Part shown: positions 17,458 through 26,704 of the stretch, one piece after another
Position numbering within the stretch: position 1 is the first letter of the stretch
How the letters are laid out: each line of letters opens with the position of its first letter
DNA from: Oscillospiraceae bacterium
GTDB lineage: Bacteria > Bacillota_A > Clostridia > Oscillospirales > Oscillospiraceae
Direction: 5' to 3'
Length of the DNA: 64,000 bases
Assembly: GCA_902786615.1 (NCBI GenBank)
Contig: CADADE010000010.1
Location: forward strand, 33,092 to 97,091
Notes under the pieces: model-generated
What the model was told of the DNA's origin: nothing
The model's database searches: none
The model's input: the letters and a program-made list of their open reading frames with translations, nothing else
Position numbers and translations under genes: made by a program

Positions 17458-19794
17458 TTATTCTTCTATCAGAAGCTTTTGCTGCGTGTCGGCGGAGAGG
17501 CGGATATTACGGATCTCACGGCCGCGGTTTTCCACGATAAAGCGGGCAATCTCGTCCTCCACCTTCTTCTGGATGGTGCGGCGCAGATTGCGCGCGCCGT
17601 AGGTGACGGAGTAGGCCTCCTTGACCAGATAGTCGATCAGGCTCTCGTCCCAGCTGAGGGCGACGCCCTTCTCGGCCATGACGTCCCGCAGCTCGCCCAG
17701 CATGAGGGCGGCAATGTCGCGGAAGTTCTGCTCCGTGAGCTGGTTGAAGCAGACCACCTCATCCACGCGGTTGAGAAACTCCGGCCGCAGGAATTCATTC
17801 AGCGCCTTCATGGCCCGCTCCTTCGACATGTCGCTGAGACTGCCGCCGAAGCCGACGGAGCCGGTCTTGTTGGAGGAGCCGGCGTTGGTGGTCATGACGA
17901 TGATGGTGTTTTCAAAGTTGATGTTCCGGCCCTGCGCGTCGGTAATATGTCCGTCGTCAAGGATCTGCAGCAGGATGTTCATGACATCCGGGTGCGCCTT
18001 TTCGATCTCATCGAAGAGCACCACACTGTAAGGCTTGCGGCGGATCTTCTCGGTGAGCTGTCCCGCCTCGTCATAGCCCACATAGCCCGGGGGCGAGCCG
18101 ATGATGCGCGAGACGGCAAACTTTTCCATGAACTCCGACATGTCAAGGCGGATGAGGCTCTCGGGCGAGTCGAACATATCGGCGGCGAGGCGCTTGACAA
18201 GCTCGGTCTTGCCGACACCGGTCGGGCCGACAAAGATGAAGCTCACGGGCTTGCGCTTGACCTTGAGGCCGACGCGGCTGCGGCGTATGGCGGCGCAGAC
18301 GGCGTCCACCGCCTCGTCCTGGCCGATGATGTGGGCCTTGAGGCGTTCGTCCAGCTTTGCAAGGCGCTCCAGCTCATCCTCGCGAATGGTGGAGGCCGGG
18401 ATCTTCGTCCAGAGCTCGATGATGCGGGCGAGGTTATCCACCGTCAGGGCGGGCCTGGGCTTTGCGTCCAGGCTCCGCAGCTCCGCCTCGCGCTGCATTT
18501 CGCGGCTGCGAAGCTCGGCAATGCGGGCATAGCGCTTATCCAGCATCTCGTCCGTGAGCTCCTGCCCCTTGGGCGCGTCCGCGCTCATGAGGGCTTCCCG
18601 CTCAAAGCGGATGTTCTCCAGATCGCGCTCGACCTCCATGCGGCGGCTGATGTCCGGGTTTTTGAGGTTTACATCAGAGCAGGCCTCGTCGATGAGGTCG
18701 ATGGCCTTGTCCGGCAGGAAACGGTCGGTGATGTAGCGCTCGCTCAGCACGACGGCCTGACGGCACATTTCGTCGGAGATGGATACGCCGTGGTAGTCCT
18801 CGTAATACGGGGCGATGCCGCGCAGGATCTGCACGCTGTCCTCGATGGATGGCTCCCCCACCGTGACGGGCTGGAAGCGGCGCTCAAGGGCGGAGTCCTT
18901 TTCGATATGCTTGCGGTACTCGGTGAAGGTGGTTGCGCCGATGACCTGGATCTCCCCGCGGGAGAGCGCGGGCTTGAGGATGTTGGCGGCGTTCATGCTG
19001 CCCTCGGCGTCCCCGGCGCCGACGATATTGTGCACCTCGTCGATGACGAGAATGACATTGCCCTGCTTGCGGATTTCTTCGATCAAGCCCTTCATGCGGC
19101 TTTCAAACTGACCGCGAAACTGCGTCCCGGCGACAAGCGCCGTGAGATCCAGCAGGAAGACCTGCTTTTCCTTGAGCTTGACGGGCACATCGCCGTTTGC
19201 GATGCGCTGGGCAAGGCCTTCTGCGATGGCGGTCTTGCCGACGCCCGGCTCGCCGATCAGGCAGGGGTTATTCTTCTGGCGGCGGTTCAAGATCTGGATG
19301 ACCCGCTCGAGTTCCTCCGCGCGCCCGACCATGCGGTCGAGCTTGCCTTCTCTCGCCCGCTGGGTGAGATCGATGCAGTAGTTATCCAGGAACTTCCGCT
19401 TGCCGCCCTTGGGTGCCTGGCGCTCCCCCTCGCCCCGATGGCTGTCGGGGGCAGGGGGCGGGGCGTTCTCGGCGCTGTTGTTTCCACCGCCGAAGAGACG
19501 GTTCAGGAACGGGAAGGTGGCGGTCTTGCCGTCGTCGTCCTCCCCCTGGTCCTTGTCGTCGACCGGGATGAGATCCTCCACGCCGCTCAGGGCGTTCATC
19601 ATCTCGCCGGTCAGGCCCTCCAGATCCTCGTCCGAAAGGCCCATCTTGTTGATGACGTCATCCACGGGCTTGATGTGCAGCTCGCGCGCGCACTTAAGGC
19701 ACAGACCCTCGTTCTTGGTCTGGCCGGCTTCTATTTTTGTGATAAAGACCACTGCGACATTCTTGCCGCAGCGGGAGCAGATTGTAGGCCGCAT
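17458..19794 (-). CDS. Clp/Hsp100 ATPase with N-terminal zinc finger (ClpE-like)
   Basis: An AAA+ unfoldase of 778 residues. It starts with a four-Cys zinc finger (Cys6, Cys9, Cys32, Cys35), as in ClpE, instead of the ClpC double N-domain. AAA1 has Walker [14 protein letters not shown] and [13 protein letters not shown]2 has [35 protein letters not shown] and a VGF tripeptide in the loop that docks onto ClpP. It probably feeds ClpP with misfolded proteins. No ctsR, mcsA or mcsB is adjacent; instead it is the last gene after cvpA, 47 bases downstream. A dedicated promoter is not obvious, so co-transcription with cvpA is likely. Confidence 0.9.
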   Translation of the reverse strand: MRPTICSRCGKNVAVVFITKIEAGQTKNEGLCLKCARELHIKPVDDVINKMGLSDEDLEGLTGEMMNALSGVEDLIPVDDKDQGEDDDGKTATFPFLNRLFGGGNNSAENAPPPAPDSHRGEGERQAPKGGKRKFLDNYCIDLTQRAREGKLDRMVGRAEELERVIQILNRRQKNNPCLIGEPGVGKTAIAEGLAQRIANGDVPVKLKEKQVFLLDLTALVAGTQFRGQFESRMKGLIEEIRKQGNVILVIDEVHNIVGAGDAEGSMNAANILKPALSRGEIQVIGATTFTEYRKHIEKDSALERRFQPVTVGEPSIEDSVQILRGIAPYYEDYHGVSISDEMCRQAVVLSERYITDRFLPDKAIDLIDEACSDVNLKNPDISRRMEVERDLENIRFEREALMSADAPKGQELTDEMLDKRYARIAELRSREMQREAELRSLDAKPRPALTVDNLARIIELWTKIPASTIREDELERLAKLDERLKAHIIGQDEAVDAVCAAIRRSRVGLKVKRKPVSFIFVGPTGVGKTELVKRLAADMFDSPESLIRLDMSEFMEKFAVSRIIGSPPGYVGYDEAGQLTEKIRRKPYSVVLFDEIEKAHPDVMNILLQILDDGHITDAQGRNINFENTIIVMTTNAGSSNKTGSVGFGGSLSDMSKERAMKALNEFLRPEFLNRVDEVVCFNQLTEQNFRDIAALMLGELRDVMAEKGVALSWDESLIDYLVKEAYSVTYGARNLRRTIQKKVEDEIARFIVENRGREIRNIRLSADTQQKLLIEE

Positions 19795-19841
19795 GGGTAT
19801 CCTCCAAGCTTAGAGATTAAACGCTGTTTCAATCGGAATTT

Positions 19842-20558
19842 TTACATCAGGCTGCCGGTCAGGGAGTCGAAGATCAGGAAGAAGCGTCCAAGCGTGGTGT
19901 GGGCCATGGTCTCCTTGCCGATGACGATGCCGAGAAAGCTCAGCACCCAGCACAGCAGGATGCAGTAAAGAAAGCCCTTGCCGAAGCCGAGAATGGCCCC
20001 GCCGATCTCATCCACGTTCTCCAGATTCGGCAGGCGGAAGGAGAGATTGCCGATGCTCGCCACCGCCACCAGCAGAATCAGGATCAGCAGAAACGCGATG
20101 ACCATGGTGCCGACGGTGGTGATCGTCTCGCAAAGGACGGAGACGATGGCCTTCGTCATGGTGACGCCGGTCTCCTCCGCCACGGCGACGGCCTTGGCCG
20201 CCAGATCCTCGGCCCGCTTGCTGTACAGGCCCAGATCCAGCAGGCTCTCGTAGGCATAGTCATAGCGCAGGGAGCTGTCCTGCTCGAGGATATCCTCCAG
20301 CGAGAGCTCGCTGCTGCCGTAGCCCATACGCTCCAGGATGGCGTCCCGGTTGCGGTGGGAGTCCAGGTAGCCGTCGACAAAGGGCTCGATCGCGGGCACG
20401 ACTTCATGCGCGTAGGCGGCCGAGACGATGCTGGCCCCCAGAAGCGAAATGATGATCGCAAGGATGCCCGCAACGCCGCCCACCAAGCCGCGCTTGTAGC
20501 CGTTCCAGGTACACAGGGCGATAATGATAATCAGAATAATGTCAATAATAGCTTTCAT
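19842..20558 (-). CDS. CvpA family membrane protein
   Basis: A 238-residue inner-membrane protein. The start MKAIIDIILIIIIALCTWNGYKRGLVGGVAGILA is a typical CvpA first segment; further hydrophobic stretches lie near residues 35-50, 135-165 and 190-215. A soluble helical insert (residues 65-125) separates segments 2 and 3. CvpA proteins are linked to envelope integrity and colicin V production, without a settled biochemical role. Possible promoter in the 65-base gap after truA (an extended -10 TGCTACACT), otherwise part of the ecf-truA transcript. Confidence 0.85.
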   Translation of the reverse strand: MKAIIDIILIIIIALCTWNGYKRGLVGGVAGILAIIISLLGASIVSAAYAHEVVPAIEPFVDGYLDSHRNRDAILERMGYGSSELSLEDILEQDSSLRYDYAYESLLDLGLYSKRAEDLAAKAVAVAEETGVTMTKAIVSVLCETITTVGTMVIAFLLILILLVAVASIGNLSFRLPNLENVDEIGGAILGFGKGFLYCILLCWVLSFLGIVIGKETMAHTTLGRFFLIFDSLTGSLM

Positions 20559-20623
20559 ATGTACCGCTCATCCTTTTCAAAACAGGAATAGTGTAGCACA
20601 TTTTTGTGAACAAATATACTTTT

Positions 20624-21391
20624 TCAGTTGCGTGCCATCATGTCCCCCGCCGGGCCGTCGTACCAGACGCGGTTGAGGTAAAGGCCCTGGGGCGGCATGG
20701 TGGGGCCGGTGAGACGCCGGTCGCCCTTTTCGAGCAGCGCCGGGATTTCTTCCGGCAGAAGCTTGCCGTAGGAGGCATAGACCATGGTGCCGACCATGGC
20801 CCGGCACATGTTGTAGAGAAAGCCGTCGGCACAGACGGAGACCGTGATGAGATCCCCCTCCTTCTCCGCGCGGCACCAGTGGACGGTGCGGACGGTCGTT
20901 TTCGTCTCCGTGCCGACAGAGCGCACGGCGCGAAAATCATGGGTGCCCTCAAAGGCCCGGGCTGCGCGCTGCATGAGTGTCATGTCCAGATCCTGGGGAT
21001 AGAAGCACACGCGCTTTTCGAGAAAGGGATCGCGGATCTTCCTGTTGAGTATTTTATATACATATTCTTTTTTTATACAGGAGCCGATGGCATTGAAGTC
21101 CTCTTCCGCCTCGCAGGCGTCGAGAACGGCGATATCCTCCGGCAGGCGGGCGTTGAGCGCGAGGGGCAGTCTCTCCATGGGTATGCGCGTTTCGCTGTGA
21201 AAATTCGCACAGTAGCGCAGGGCGTGGACCCCGGCGTCCGTGCGGCCGCAGCCGACGACGCGCAGTCTCTCCCCGCAGGCCTTGAAGATGGCCTCCTCCA
21301 CGGTTTCGGCCACGGTGACGTCGTTTTTCTGCACCTGCCAGCCGTGGTAGCGGCTGCCGTCATAGCGGAGACAAAGGGCGATGTTTTTCAT
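20624..21391 (-). CDS. truA: tRNA pseudouridine(38-40) synthase TruA, copy 1
   Basis: Isomerises uridines 38-40 of tRNA anticodon arms. Catalytic Asp lies in GCGRTDAGVHAL (about residue 52); YDGSRYHGWQVQKN and DGFLYNMCRAMVGTMV are family signatures. It overlaps the ecfT stop by four bases, the classic Firmicutes order ecfA1-ecfA2-ecfT-truA. A second TruA (35404-36141) shares these motifs but is clearly diverged, so one copy may have a different target set. This copy has the conserved operon location and is the likelier housekeeping enzyme. Confidence 0.95.
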   Translation of the reverse strand: MKNIALCLRYDGSRYHGWQVQKNDVTVAETVEEAIFKACGERLRVVGCGRTDAGVHALRYCANFHSETRIPMERLPLALNARLPEDIAVLDACEAEEDFNAIGSCIKKEYVYKILNRKIRDPFLEKRVCFYPQDLDMTLMQRAARAFEGTHDFRAVRSVGTETKTTVRTVHWCRAEKEGDLITVSVCADGFLYNMCRAMVGTMVYASYGKLLPEEIPALLEKGDRRLTGPTMPPQGLYLNRVWYDGPAGDMMARN

Positions 21392-22185
21392 AGCTTGAAC
21401 CTTTTGAGCACGATCATGACCGCAAGGAAAACAATGCCCAGAATCAGGGCGATATAGTCACGCCTTTGCATCTTGAGCTGCTTCATGCGGGTGCGCCCCT
21501 CGCCGCCGTGATAGCAGCGGCTCTCCATGGCGACGGCGAGCTCATCTGCGCGCTTGAAGGCCGAGACGAAAAGCGGCACCAGGATGGGCAGCAGGGCCTT
21601 GGCCCGCTGGACGAGGCTGCCGGTTTCAAAGTCCGCGCCGCGGGCCTTCTGTGCCGACATGATCTTGTCGGTCTCGGAGATCAGCGTGGGGATAAAGCGC
21701 AGGGCCATGCTCATCATCATGGTCATCTCATGCACGGGGACCTTCAGCTTCTTGAGCGGGCTCATCAGGATCTCGAGCCCGTCCGTCAGGGCGATGGGGC
21801 TTGTGGTGTAGGTCAGCAGAAAGGTGCCGGAGATAAGCAGGATGATCCGGAGCATCATCTGCACGGCCCTTGCGATGCCCTCCCAGGTGATGATCCAGCC
21901 GGGGAGCACGGGCGTGCCCTGGGTATAAAAGATGTTCAGGAGAGCCGTCAGCACGATGATGAAGAGCATGGGCTTGACGCCCTTGAACATGCTGGCGGGC
22001 TTGATTTTGGACGCCGCCATGCAGAAAAGCGTCACCAGTGTCACCAGGCCGTAGCCGACCCAGCCCTCCGCCTGAAAGAGGGCGACGATATAGATGACGA
22101 CCAGCAGGATCTTTGTCCTGGGGTCCAGGCGATGGGCCACGCTGTTTCCGGGGAAATACTGGCCGAGGGTAATGTCTCTCAGCAT
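21388..22185 (-). CDS. ecfT: Energy-coupling factor transporter, transmembrane subunit EcfT
   Basis: Membrane scaffold linking ECF ATPases to vitamin-binding S components. LGQYFPGNSVAHRLDPRTKI at the N-terminus and the two coupling-helix motifs (ADFETG and the preceding AQKARG) are typical; about 265 residues with several membrane helices. I place the start at the ATG at 22185, which has GGGGAG directly upstream and overlaps the ecfA2 stop; the longer reading starts inside that ribosome-binding site. RibU at 30704-31435 is a candidate client S component. Confidence 0.95.
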   Translation of the reverse strand: MLRDITLGQYFPGNSVAHRLDPRTKILLVVIYIVALFQAEGWVGYGLVTLVTLFCMAASKIKPASMFKGVKPMLFIIVLTALLNIFYTQGTPVLPGWIITWEGIARAVQMMLRIILLISGTFLLTYTTSPIALTDGLEILMSPLKKLKVPVHEMTMMMSMALRFIPTLISETDKIMSAQKARGADFETGSLVQRAKALLPILVPLFVSAFKRADELAVAMESRCYHGGEGRTRMKQLKMQRRDYIALILGIVFLAVMIVLKRFKL

Positions 22186-23039
22186 TTTCTCCCCTCCCTG
22201 CATTTTAAGAGCGCCGCAAGAAGCTGCTCATGGGTGAAGATGTTTTCCGGCAGGGCAAGGCCCCGCTCCCGCAGCAAAACCGCAAGCTCCGCAGCCTTCG
22301 GCACGTTCAGGCCGATCTCCATAAGCTCCTTTGCCCGGCCGAAGACTTCCGCCGGTGTACCGTCCATGGCGACGGTGCCCTTGTCGAAGACGATGATGCG
22401 CTCGGCAATGCGGGCCACATCGTCCATGCTGTGGCTCACGATCAGGACGCTTGCGCCGCTTTTCTCCTTATAGTTTCGGATATTTTCAAAAATCTGAGCG
22501 CGCCCCGCGGGATCAAGGCCTGCCGTCGGCTCGTCCAGGATCAGCACCTCCGGACGCATGGCGATCACGCCCGCGATGGCGATGCGCCGCTTCTGCCCGC
22601 CGGAGAGCTCCAGGGGCGAGCGCTCAAAAAGCTCCTCGGAAACGCCGGTGAAGGCGGCGGCCTCGCGCACGCGCTCGTCGATCTCTTCGCGGCTGAGCTT
22701 CATATTACCCGGCCCGAAGGCGATATCCTTGTAGACCGTCTCCTCAAAGAGCTGGTATTCCGGGTACTGAAACACGAGGCCTACCTTCCACTTCACGTCG
22801 CGCCGCGTGTACTTGTCCTTGTTGATATCCTGCCCGTCCAGCAGCACCTTTCCTTCAGTCGGCTGCAGCAGGGCGTTCAGATGCTGGATAAAGGTGGACT
22901 TGCCGGAGCCGGTATGCCCGATGACGGCCGCGAACTGGCCCGCGGGGATTTGCAGGCTCACGTCATGCAGGGCAGTCGACTCGAAGGGCGTCCCGGCGCT
23001 GTAAACGTGCTTCAGTTTTTCTGTGATGATTTCTGCCAT
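22179..23039 (-). CDS. ecfA2: Energy-coupling factor ATPase EcfA2
   Basis: ABC ATPase of the ECF vitamin transporter core. Walker A is GHTGSGKST, the signature LELSGGQKRRIAIAG and Walker B EVLILDEPTAGLDP; the Q-loop shows VFQYPEYQLFEETVYKDIAFGP, specific for EcfA2. I start at the ATG at 23039 (MAEIITEKLKHVYSAG), giving 286 residues; the longer reading would overlap ecfA1 by 270 bases. The real overlap with ecfA1 is 28 bases, consistent with coupled translation of a heterodimer. Confidence 0.96.
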   Translation of the reverse strand: MAEIITEKLKHVYSAGTPFESTALHDVSLQIPAGQFAAVIGHTGSGKSTFIQHLNALLQPTEGKVLLDGQDINKDKYTRRDVKWKVGLVFQYPEYQLFEETVYKDIAFGPGNMKLSREEIDERVREAAAFTGVSEELFERSPLELSGGQKRRIAIAGVIAMRPEVLILDEPTAGLDPAGRAQIFENIRNYKEKSGASVLIVSHSMDDVARIAERIIVFDKGTVAMDGTPAEVFGRAKELMEIGLNVPKAAELAVLLRERGLALPENIFTHEQLLAALLKCREGRKC

Positions 23040-23893
23040 TCGCTGCGACTCCGTTCCTCTGCCTTGTATGCCTGCGCGATCAGCTCCGCGCAGGCTTCGG
23101 TATTCAGCGCCTCGCCCTCCAGCTTCACACCTGCGGCGCGAAGCTCCCGCAGGATGCGGGCGGTCTCGGGCTCCTCCAGACCCTCGCGGTCCAGAAGCGC
23201 CTTGTCTGCAAAAATATCCTCCGGCCTGCCGTCCGCCGTCAGGCGGCCTTTTGACAGGATCAGGACCCTGTCGGCGTCGATGCACTCCTCCATATGATGA
23301 GTAATGAGGATCACGGTCATGCCCCTGCCGCGGCAGAGGGAAAAGGCCGTGTCCACCACCTCGCGCCGCCCCTGGGGGTCGAGCATGGCGGTCGGCTCGT
23401 CGAGGACGATGATCTCCGGCTGCATGGCGATGACGCCCGCGATGGCCACGCGCTGCTTCTGTCCGCCGGAGAGCAGGTGCGGGGCGTGCATACGATGCTC
23501 ATACATGCCCACAAGGCGCAGCGAGGCGTCCACCCGGCTGCGGATCTCCCTGGGTTCCACGCCCAGGTTTTCCGGGGCAAAGGCCACATCGTCCTCCACG
23601 ACGTTGGCAACGATCTGGTTGTCCGGGTTCTGGAAGACCATGCCGACACGGCGGCGTACGTCGAGAATGCGCGCTTCGTCCGCGGTGTCGATCCCGTCCA
23701 CCAGCACGCGCCCCTGATCTGGGACGAGGATGGCGTTCATGTGCTTGGCAAGCGTGGATTTGCCGGAGCCGTTTTTCCCCAGCACCGCGACAAAGCTGCC
23801 CCGCTCGATGGCGAGGTCAATGCCGTGCAGGCTCTCCCGCTCATCCCCGGGGTAGCTGAAATGTACGTTTTCAAATACGATTATCGGTTCCAA
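23012..23893 (-). CDS. ecfA1: Energy-coupling factor ATPase EcfA1
   Basis: Partner ATPase of EcfA2. Walker A GKNGSGKST, the EcfA1-type Q-loop MVFQNPDNQIVANVVEDDVAF, signature LLSGGQKQRVAIAG and Walker B IIVLDEPTAMLDP are all present. Length is 293 residues. First gene of the ecfA1-ecfA2-ecfT-truA operon. Its upstream gap of about 100 bases holds a hairpin-containing repeat rather than a clear promoter. Confidence 0.96.
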   Translation of the reverse strand: MEPIIVFENVHFSYPGDERESLHGIDLAIERGSFVAVLGKNGSGKSTLAKHMNAILVPDQGRVLVDGIDTADEARILDVRRRVGMVFQNPDNQIVANVVEDDVAFAPENLGVEPREIRSRVDASLRLVGMYEHRMHAPHLLSGGQKQRVAIAGVIAMQPEIIVLDEPTAMLDPQGRREVVDTAFSLCRGRGMTVILITHHMEECIDADRVLILSKGRLTADGRPEDIFADKALLDREGLEEPETARILRELRAAGVKLEGEALNTEACAELIAQAYKAEERSRSEWQKSSQKN

Positions 23894-23916
23894 AAAAACA
23901 ACCTCGTTCTGTTACA

Positions 23917-23975
23917 GTGTGAAGAGTGGAGAGTGAAGTTATGGAGTCCGCTTCGCGGACGGATGATAACAGCGC
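23917..23975. repeat. Hairpin-containing short repeat-like element
   Basis: GTGAAGAGTGGAGAGTGAAG direct-repeat-like bases are followed by a perfect GTCCGC-TTC-GCGGAC hairpin and GATGATAAC. There is no T run, so it is not a terminator. It resembles small interspersed elements common between genes in gut Clostridia; copy number was not checked. Confidence 0.4.
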
Positions 23976-23989
23976 CGGCTTTTCACGCT

Positions 23990-24853
23990 TTAATCTCGTT
24001 CCCAGCGGCATGAAGCCCCGCAGGGAAGATACAGGCCGCTGTCGGTGACGGGCAGGGCCAACTCCTGACTGTCGGAGCGGCCGCCGAATTTTTTGGTGAA
24101 GATGCTCTCGGTCACATAGCTCAGGACCGAGGCAGAGAGGCCGGTGGTGTAGGAGTTGATGAGCACAAAGAGCGGATCGTCCGACAATACTCCCGCGCAG
24201 AGTGAGACAAAGGGCCAGAGATTCTGCTCGAGCTTCCAGACCTCTCCTCCCGGGCCGCGCCCGTAGGAGGGCGGGTCCATGATGATGGCGTCGTAGCGGT
24301 GGCCGCGGCGGATCTCCCGTTCCACAAATTTGGCGCAGTCGTCCACGATCCAGCGCACAGGCGCGTTCTGCAGGCCGGAGGCGGCGGCGTTGTCCTTGCC
24401 CCAGGCCACCATGCCCTTGGCCGCGTCCACATGGCAGACGCTGGCCCCGGCTTTTAGGCAGGCCACCGTGGCCGCGCCCGTATAACCGAAGAGGTTCAGC
24501 ACGCTGATCTCCCGTCCTGCCGCGCGGATCTTCCGCATGGCCCAGTCCCAGTTCGCGGCCTGCTCGGGAAAGAGGCCGGTGTGCTTGAAGTTCATGGGCT
24601 TGACGTTGAAGGTAAGCTCCCCATAGCGGATGCGCCAGTTTTCGGGCAGATCGCCCTTGTCCCAGCTTCCGCCGCCGGTCTCGCTGCGGCGATAGCGGGC
24701 GTTGCGGTCGTTCCAGTGGGGATTGTGCCGCGGCGTGTCCCAAATTGCCTGGGGATCGGGACGCACAAGGTAATAGCGCCCCCAGCGCTCCAGCTTTTCG
24801 CCCCTGGAGCAGTCGATCAGTTCAAAATCCTGCCATTGATCCGCAATAAACAT
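23990..24853 (-). CDS. RlmI-like class I SAM-dependent methyltransferase
   Basis: A Rossmann methyltransferase with the SAM motif LNLFGYTGAATVACLKAGA (about residues 125-145), an acidic loop VDAAKGMVAWGKDNA, and the catalytic-type motif IIMDPPSYGRGPGGEVWKL. The HTGLFPEQAANWDW stretch matches RlmI/RlmK-like 23S rRNA methyltransferases, but an N-terminal PUA domain of RlmI length is missing (about 287 residues). The substrate is therefore open. Start at the ATG at 24853, behind GGAGAAG; the GTG four codons upstream overlaps this site. Single gene between the ecf operon and the hydrogenase. Confidence 0.85.
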   Translation of the reverse strand: MFIADQWQDFELIDCSRGEKLERWGRYYLVRPDPQAIWDTPRHNPHWNDRNARYRRSETGGGSWDKGDLPENWRIRYGELTFNVKPMNFKHTGLFPEQAANWDWAMRKIRAAGREISVLNLFGYTGAATVACLKAGASVCHVDAAKGMVAWGKDNAAASGLQNAPVRWIVDDCAKFVEREIRRGHRYDAIIMDPPSYGRGPGGEVWKLEQNLWPFVSLCAGVLSDDPLFVLINSYTTGLSASVLSYVTESIFTKKFGGRSDSQELALPVTDSGLYLPCGASCRWERD

Positions 24854-24949
24854 GTTCTTCTCCACCCGTTGTTTTCACGTTAACTGTGGTATTGTACCAT
24901 GGAAGTGTTCCGGGGTCAAGCTTTGGAAAACGGCTTATGCAGGAGAAGG

Positions 24950-24988
24950 ACCGGGCGGCGAAGCTGCCGCTCGGTCCTTCTCGTTTTG
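24950..24988. terminator. Hairpin after the [FeFe] hydrogenase gene
   Basis: GAGAAGGACCGGGCGGC-GAA-GCTGCCGCTCGGTCCTTCTC is a very long near-perfect stem 40 bases past the hydrogenase stop. The T run (CGTTTTGC) is on the plus side; on the minus side, where a terminator would be expected, there is none. RNA-stability or weak terminator function is inferred. Confidence 0.5.
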
Positions 24989-25025
24989 CTGTTGTGTCGT
25001 GGCGGGGCAGAGACCCCTGCTGACC

Positions 25026-26540
25026 TTATTCCTCCGCTTCCTTCAGGCGGGAGGCAAAGCTGCTCTCAAAGGCGCTGTGCTTTTCGGCCGCAGCCTTGTA
25101 CTTCTCGATGTTCCGCGTGGACTGGGGCACCGGGGTGATCGTGCCGGCGCCGGCCACGCAGCCGCCGGGACAGGCCATGCCCTCCAGCAGGTAGCCGTTG
25201 CGCAGACCCTTGCGGGCCATGAGCAGCATCTTGCGGCACTCGCGCAGACCGTCGGCAAACTCCATGGGCACTTCCCTGTCGGGCGCGACATGGGCAATAT
25301 GGTCCTTGACCGCAGCGGCGACGCCGCCCACGACCGCAAAGCCGCGGCCCACGCCGCTGCCCTCCTGGAAGTCCTCGTCGCAGGCGTCGGGCTCGACATA
25401 GTCAAAGTCGATGTCCTTGGCGATGAACATGCCGTTGAGCTCCTCAAAGGTGAGTACAAAGTCCACGTCCGAGCGGACGGAGCGGCGGCTGGCCTCCAGC
25501 TTCTTGGCGGCGCAGGGGCCGACGAAGACGATCTTGGCGTCCGGGAAGTCCTTTTTCACAAGGCGCGCGGTGAGCACCATGGGTGTGAGCGCCATGGAAA
25601 TATAGGGGGCGAGATCGGGGAAGGTCTTCTTGGCCATGACGCTCCAGGCCGGGCAGCAGGATGTGCCCATGAAGGGCTGCTTTGCCGGGACCTCCTTCAA
25701 AAAGTCCTCGGCCTCCTCAATGGTGCAGAGGTCCGCGCCGACCGCGACCTCATAAGTCTCGGCAAAGCCGAGCATGCGCATCGCCTTGCGCAGCTTCGGC
25801 ACGGTCGCGCCCTTGAACTGGCCGACAAAAGCGGGGGCCATGATGGCGATGACCTTGTCGCCGTTCTTGATGGAGCGGATGATCTGGAAGATCTGGCTCT
25901 TGTCGGCGATGGCGCCGAAGGGGCAGTTGACAAGGCACATGCCGCAGGAAACGCACTTGTCATAGTCGATTTTGGCGCGGCCCATCTCGTCCGAGTGGAT
26001 GGCGTCCATGCCGCAGGCCTTGGCGCAGGGGCGCTCGATCTTGCTGATGGCGTCATAGGGACACTGATCGACGCAGCGGCCGCACTTGATGCACTTGGAA
26101 TTGTCGATCACACTGTGGCCGTAAGCGTCGGTGCTGATGGCGTTTTTGGGGCAGACCGCCTGGCAGGGATGGCTGAGGCAGCCCTGGCAGTTGGAGCTGA
26201 CGCGCATTTCCTTCTCGGGACAGGCGTTGCAAGCAAAGGGGATCACGTTGATGAGGGGCGGCTCGTAATACTTTTCGGGGATATTGGCCTGTTCAATGCC
26301 CTCGCTGGGCAGGCCGTATTCGGCGGCGGAGCGCAGCGGCAGACCGCAGGCCAGACGCAGACGCTCGGTAACGATGGCGCGCTCACGAAACACGCTGTCA
26401 CGGTAGCGGGCAACCTCGCCGGGGATGATTTTATAGGGCAGCTTGTCAATGCGGGAGACGTCGTCCTCATATGCCATGCGGGCGACTTCCTCAAAGACGG
26501 ATCTTCTCAATTCGTCAACGACGCTGTGTATTCCTCTCAT
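25026..26540 (-). CDS. Monomeric [FeFe] hydrogenase, group B-like
   Basis: About 504 residues. The N-terminal half holds several Cys-rich ferredoxin motifs (CNACPEK, CQGCLSHPCQAVCP, CIKCGRCVDQCP, CVSCGMCLVNCP), and the C-terminal half the H-cluster motifs L1 TSCCPAW, L2 GPCAAKKLE and L3 EGMACPGGC. All four H-cluster cysteines are present. The L2 and L3 forms fit group B hydrogenases of Clostridia, probably ferredoxin-linked H2 production or sensing. Start: ATG at 26540 behind AAAGGAGG; the longer reading to 26666 is within the promoter. No maturases (HydE/F/G) or NADH-linked subunits are adjacent. Promoter TTGCCA-17-TATTCT lies at 26605-26633. Confidence 0.93.
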   Translation of the reverse strand: MRGIHSVVDELRRSVFEEVARMAYEDDVSRIDKLPYKIIPGEVARYRDSVFRERAIVTERLRLACGLPLRSAAEYGLPSEGIEQANIPEKYYEPPLINVIPFACNACPEKEMRVSSNCQGCLSHPCQAVCPKNAISTDAYGHSVIDNSKCIKCGRCVDQCPYDAISKIERPCAKACGMDAIHSDEMGRAKIDYDKCVSCGMCLVNCPFGAIADKSQIFQIIRSIKNGDKVIAIMAPAFVGQFKGATVPKLRKAMRMLGFAETYEVAVGADLCTIEEAEDFLKEVPAKQPFMGTSCCPAWSVMAKKTFPDLAPYISMALTPMVLTARLVKKDFPDAKIVFVGPCAAKKLEASRRSVRSDVDFVLTFEELNGMFIAKDIDFDYVEPDACDEDFQEGSGVGRGFAVVGGVAAAVKDHIAHVAPDREVPMEFADGLRECRKMLLMARKGLRNGYLLEGMACPGGCVAGAGTITPVPQSTRNIEKYKAAAEKHSAFESSFASRLKEAEE

Positions 26541-26604
26541 GGTGCCTCCTTTGAATTTCATTGTGAAAGAGCTTCGCATAAGCCGTTTATTCTTTGCTGA
26601 GAAC

Positions 26605-26633
26605 AGAATACCATACCGCCCGCCCCTTGGCAA
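26605..26633 (-). promoter_or_regulatory. Promoter of the [FeFe] hydrogenase
   Basis: TTGCCA (26628-26633) and TATTCT (26605-26610) with a 17-base spacer on the minus strand, about 65 bases before the start codon. Confidence 0.55.
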
Positions 26634-26645
26634 GAAGAGATGTAA

Positions 26646-26685
26646 GGAAAAGCAGGGCTGTCGCATTTTGCAACAGTCCTGCTTC
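26646..26685 (-). terminator. Terminator after the Cpl-7 repeat gene
   Basis: GCAGGACTGT-loop-ACAGCCCTGC followed by TTTTCC on the minus strand, 20 bases after the small gene's stop. Confidence 0.75.
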
Positions 26686-26704
26686 GTGTTCGTTTGTGTG
26701 CGGA

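Noticed and set aside
17425..19968. An 847-codon open frame on the plus strand
   Set aside because: Antisense to the clpE-like gene; no ribosome-binding site or recognisable domain.
24950..24988. Terminator of an unseen plus-strand gene
   Set aside because: The T run is on the plus side, but no plus-strand gene or promoter precedes it; more likely the 3' hairpin of the hydrogenase transcript.
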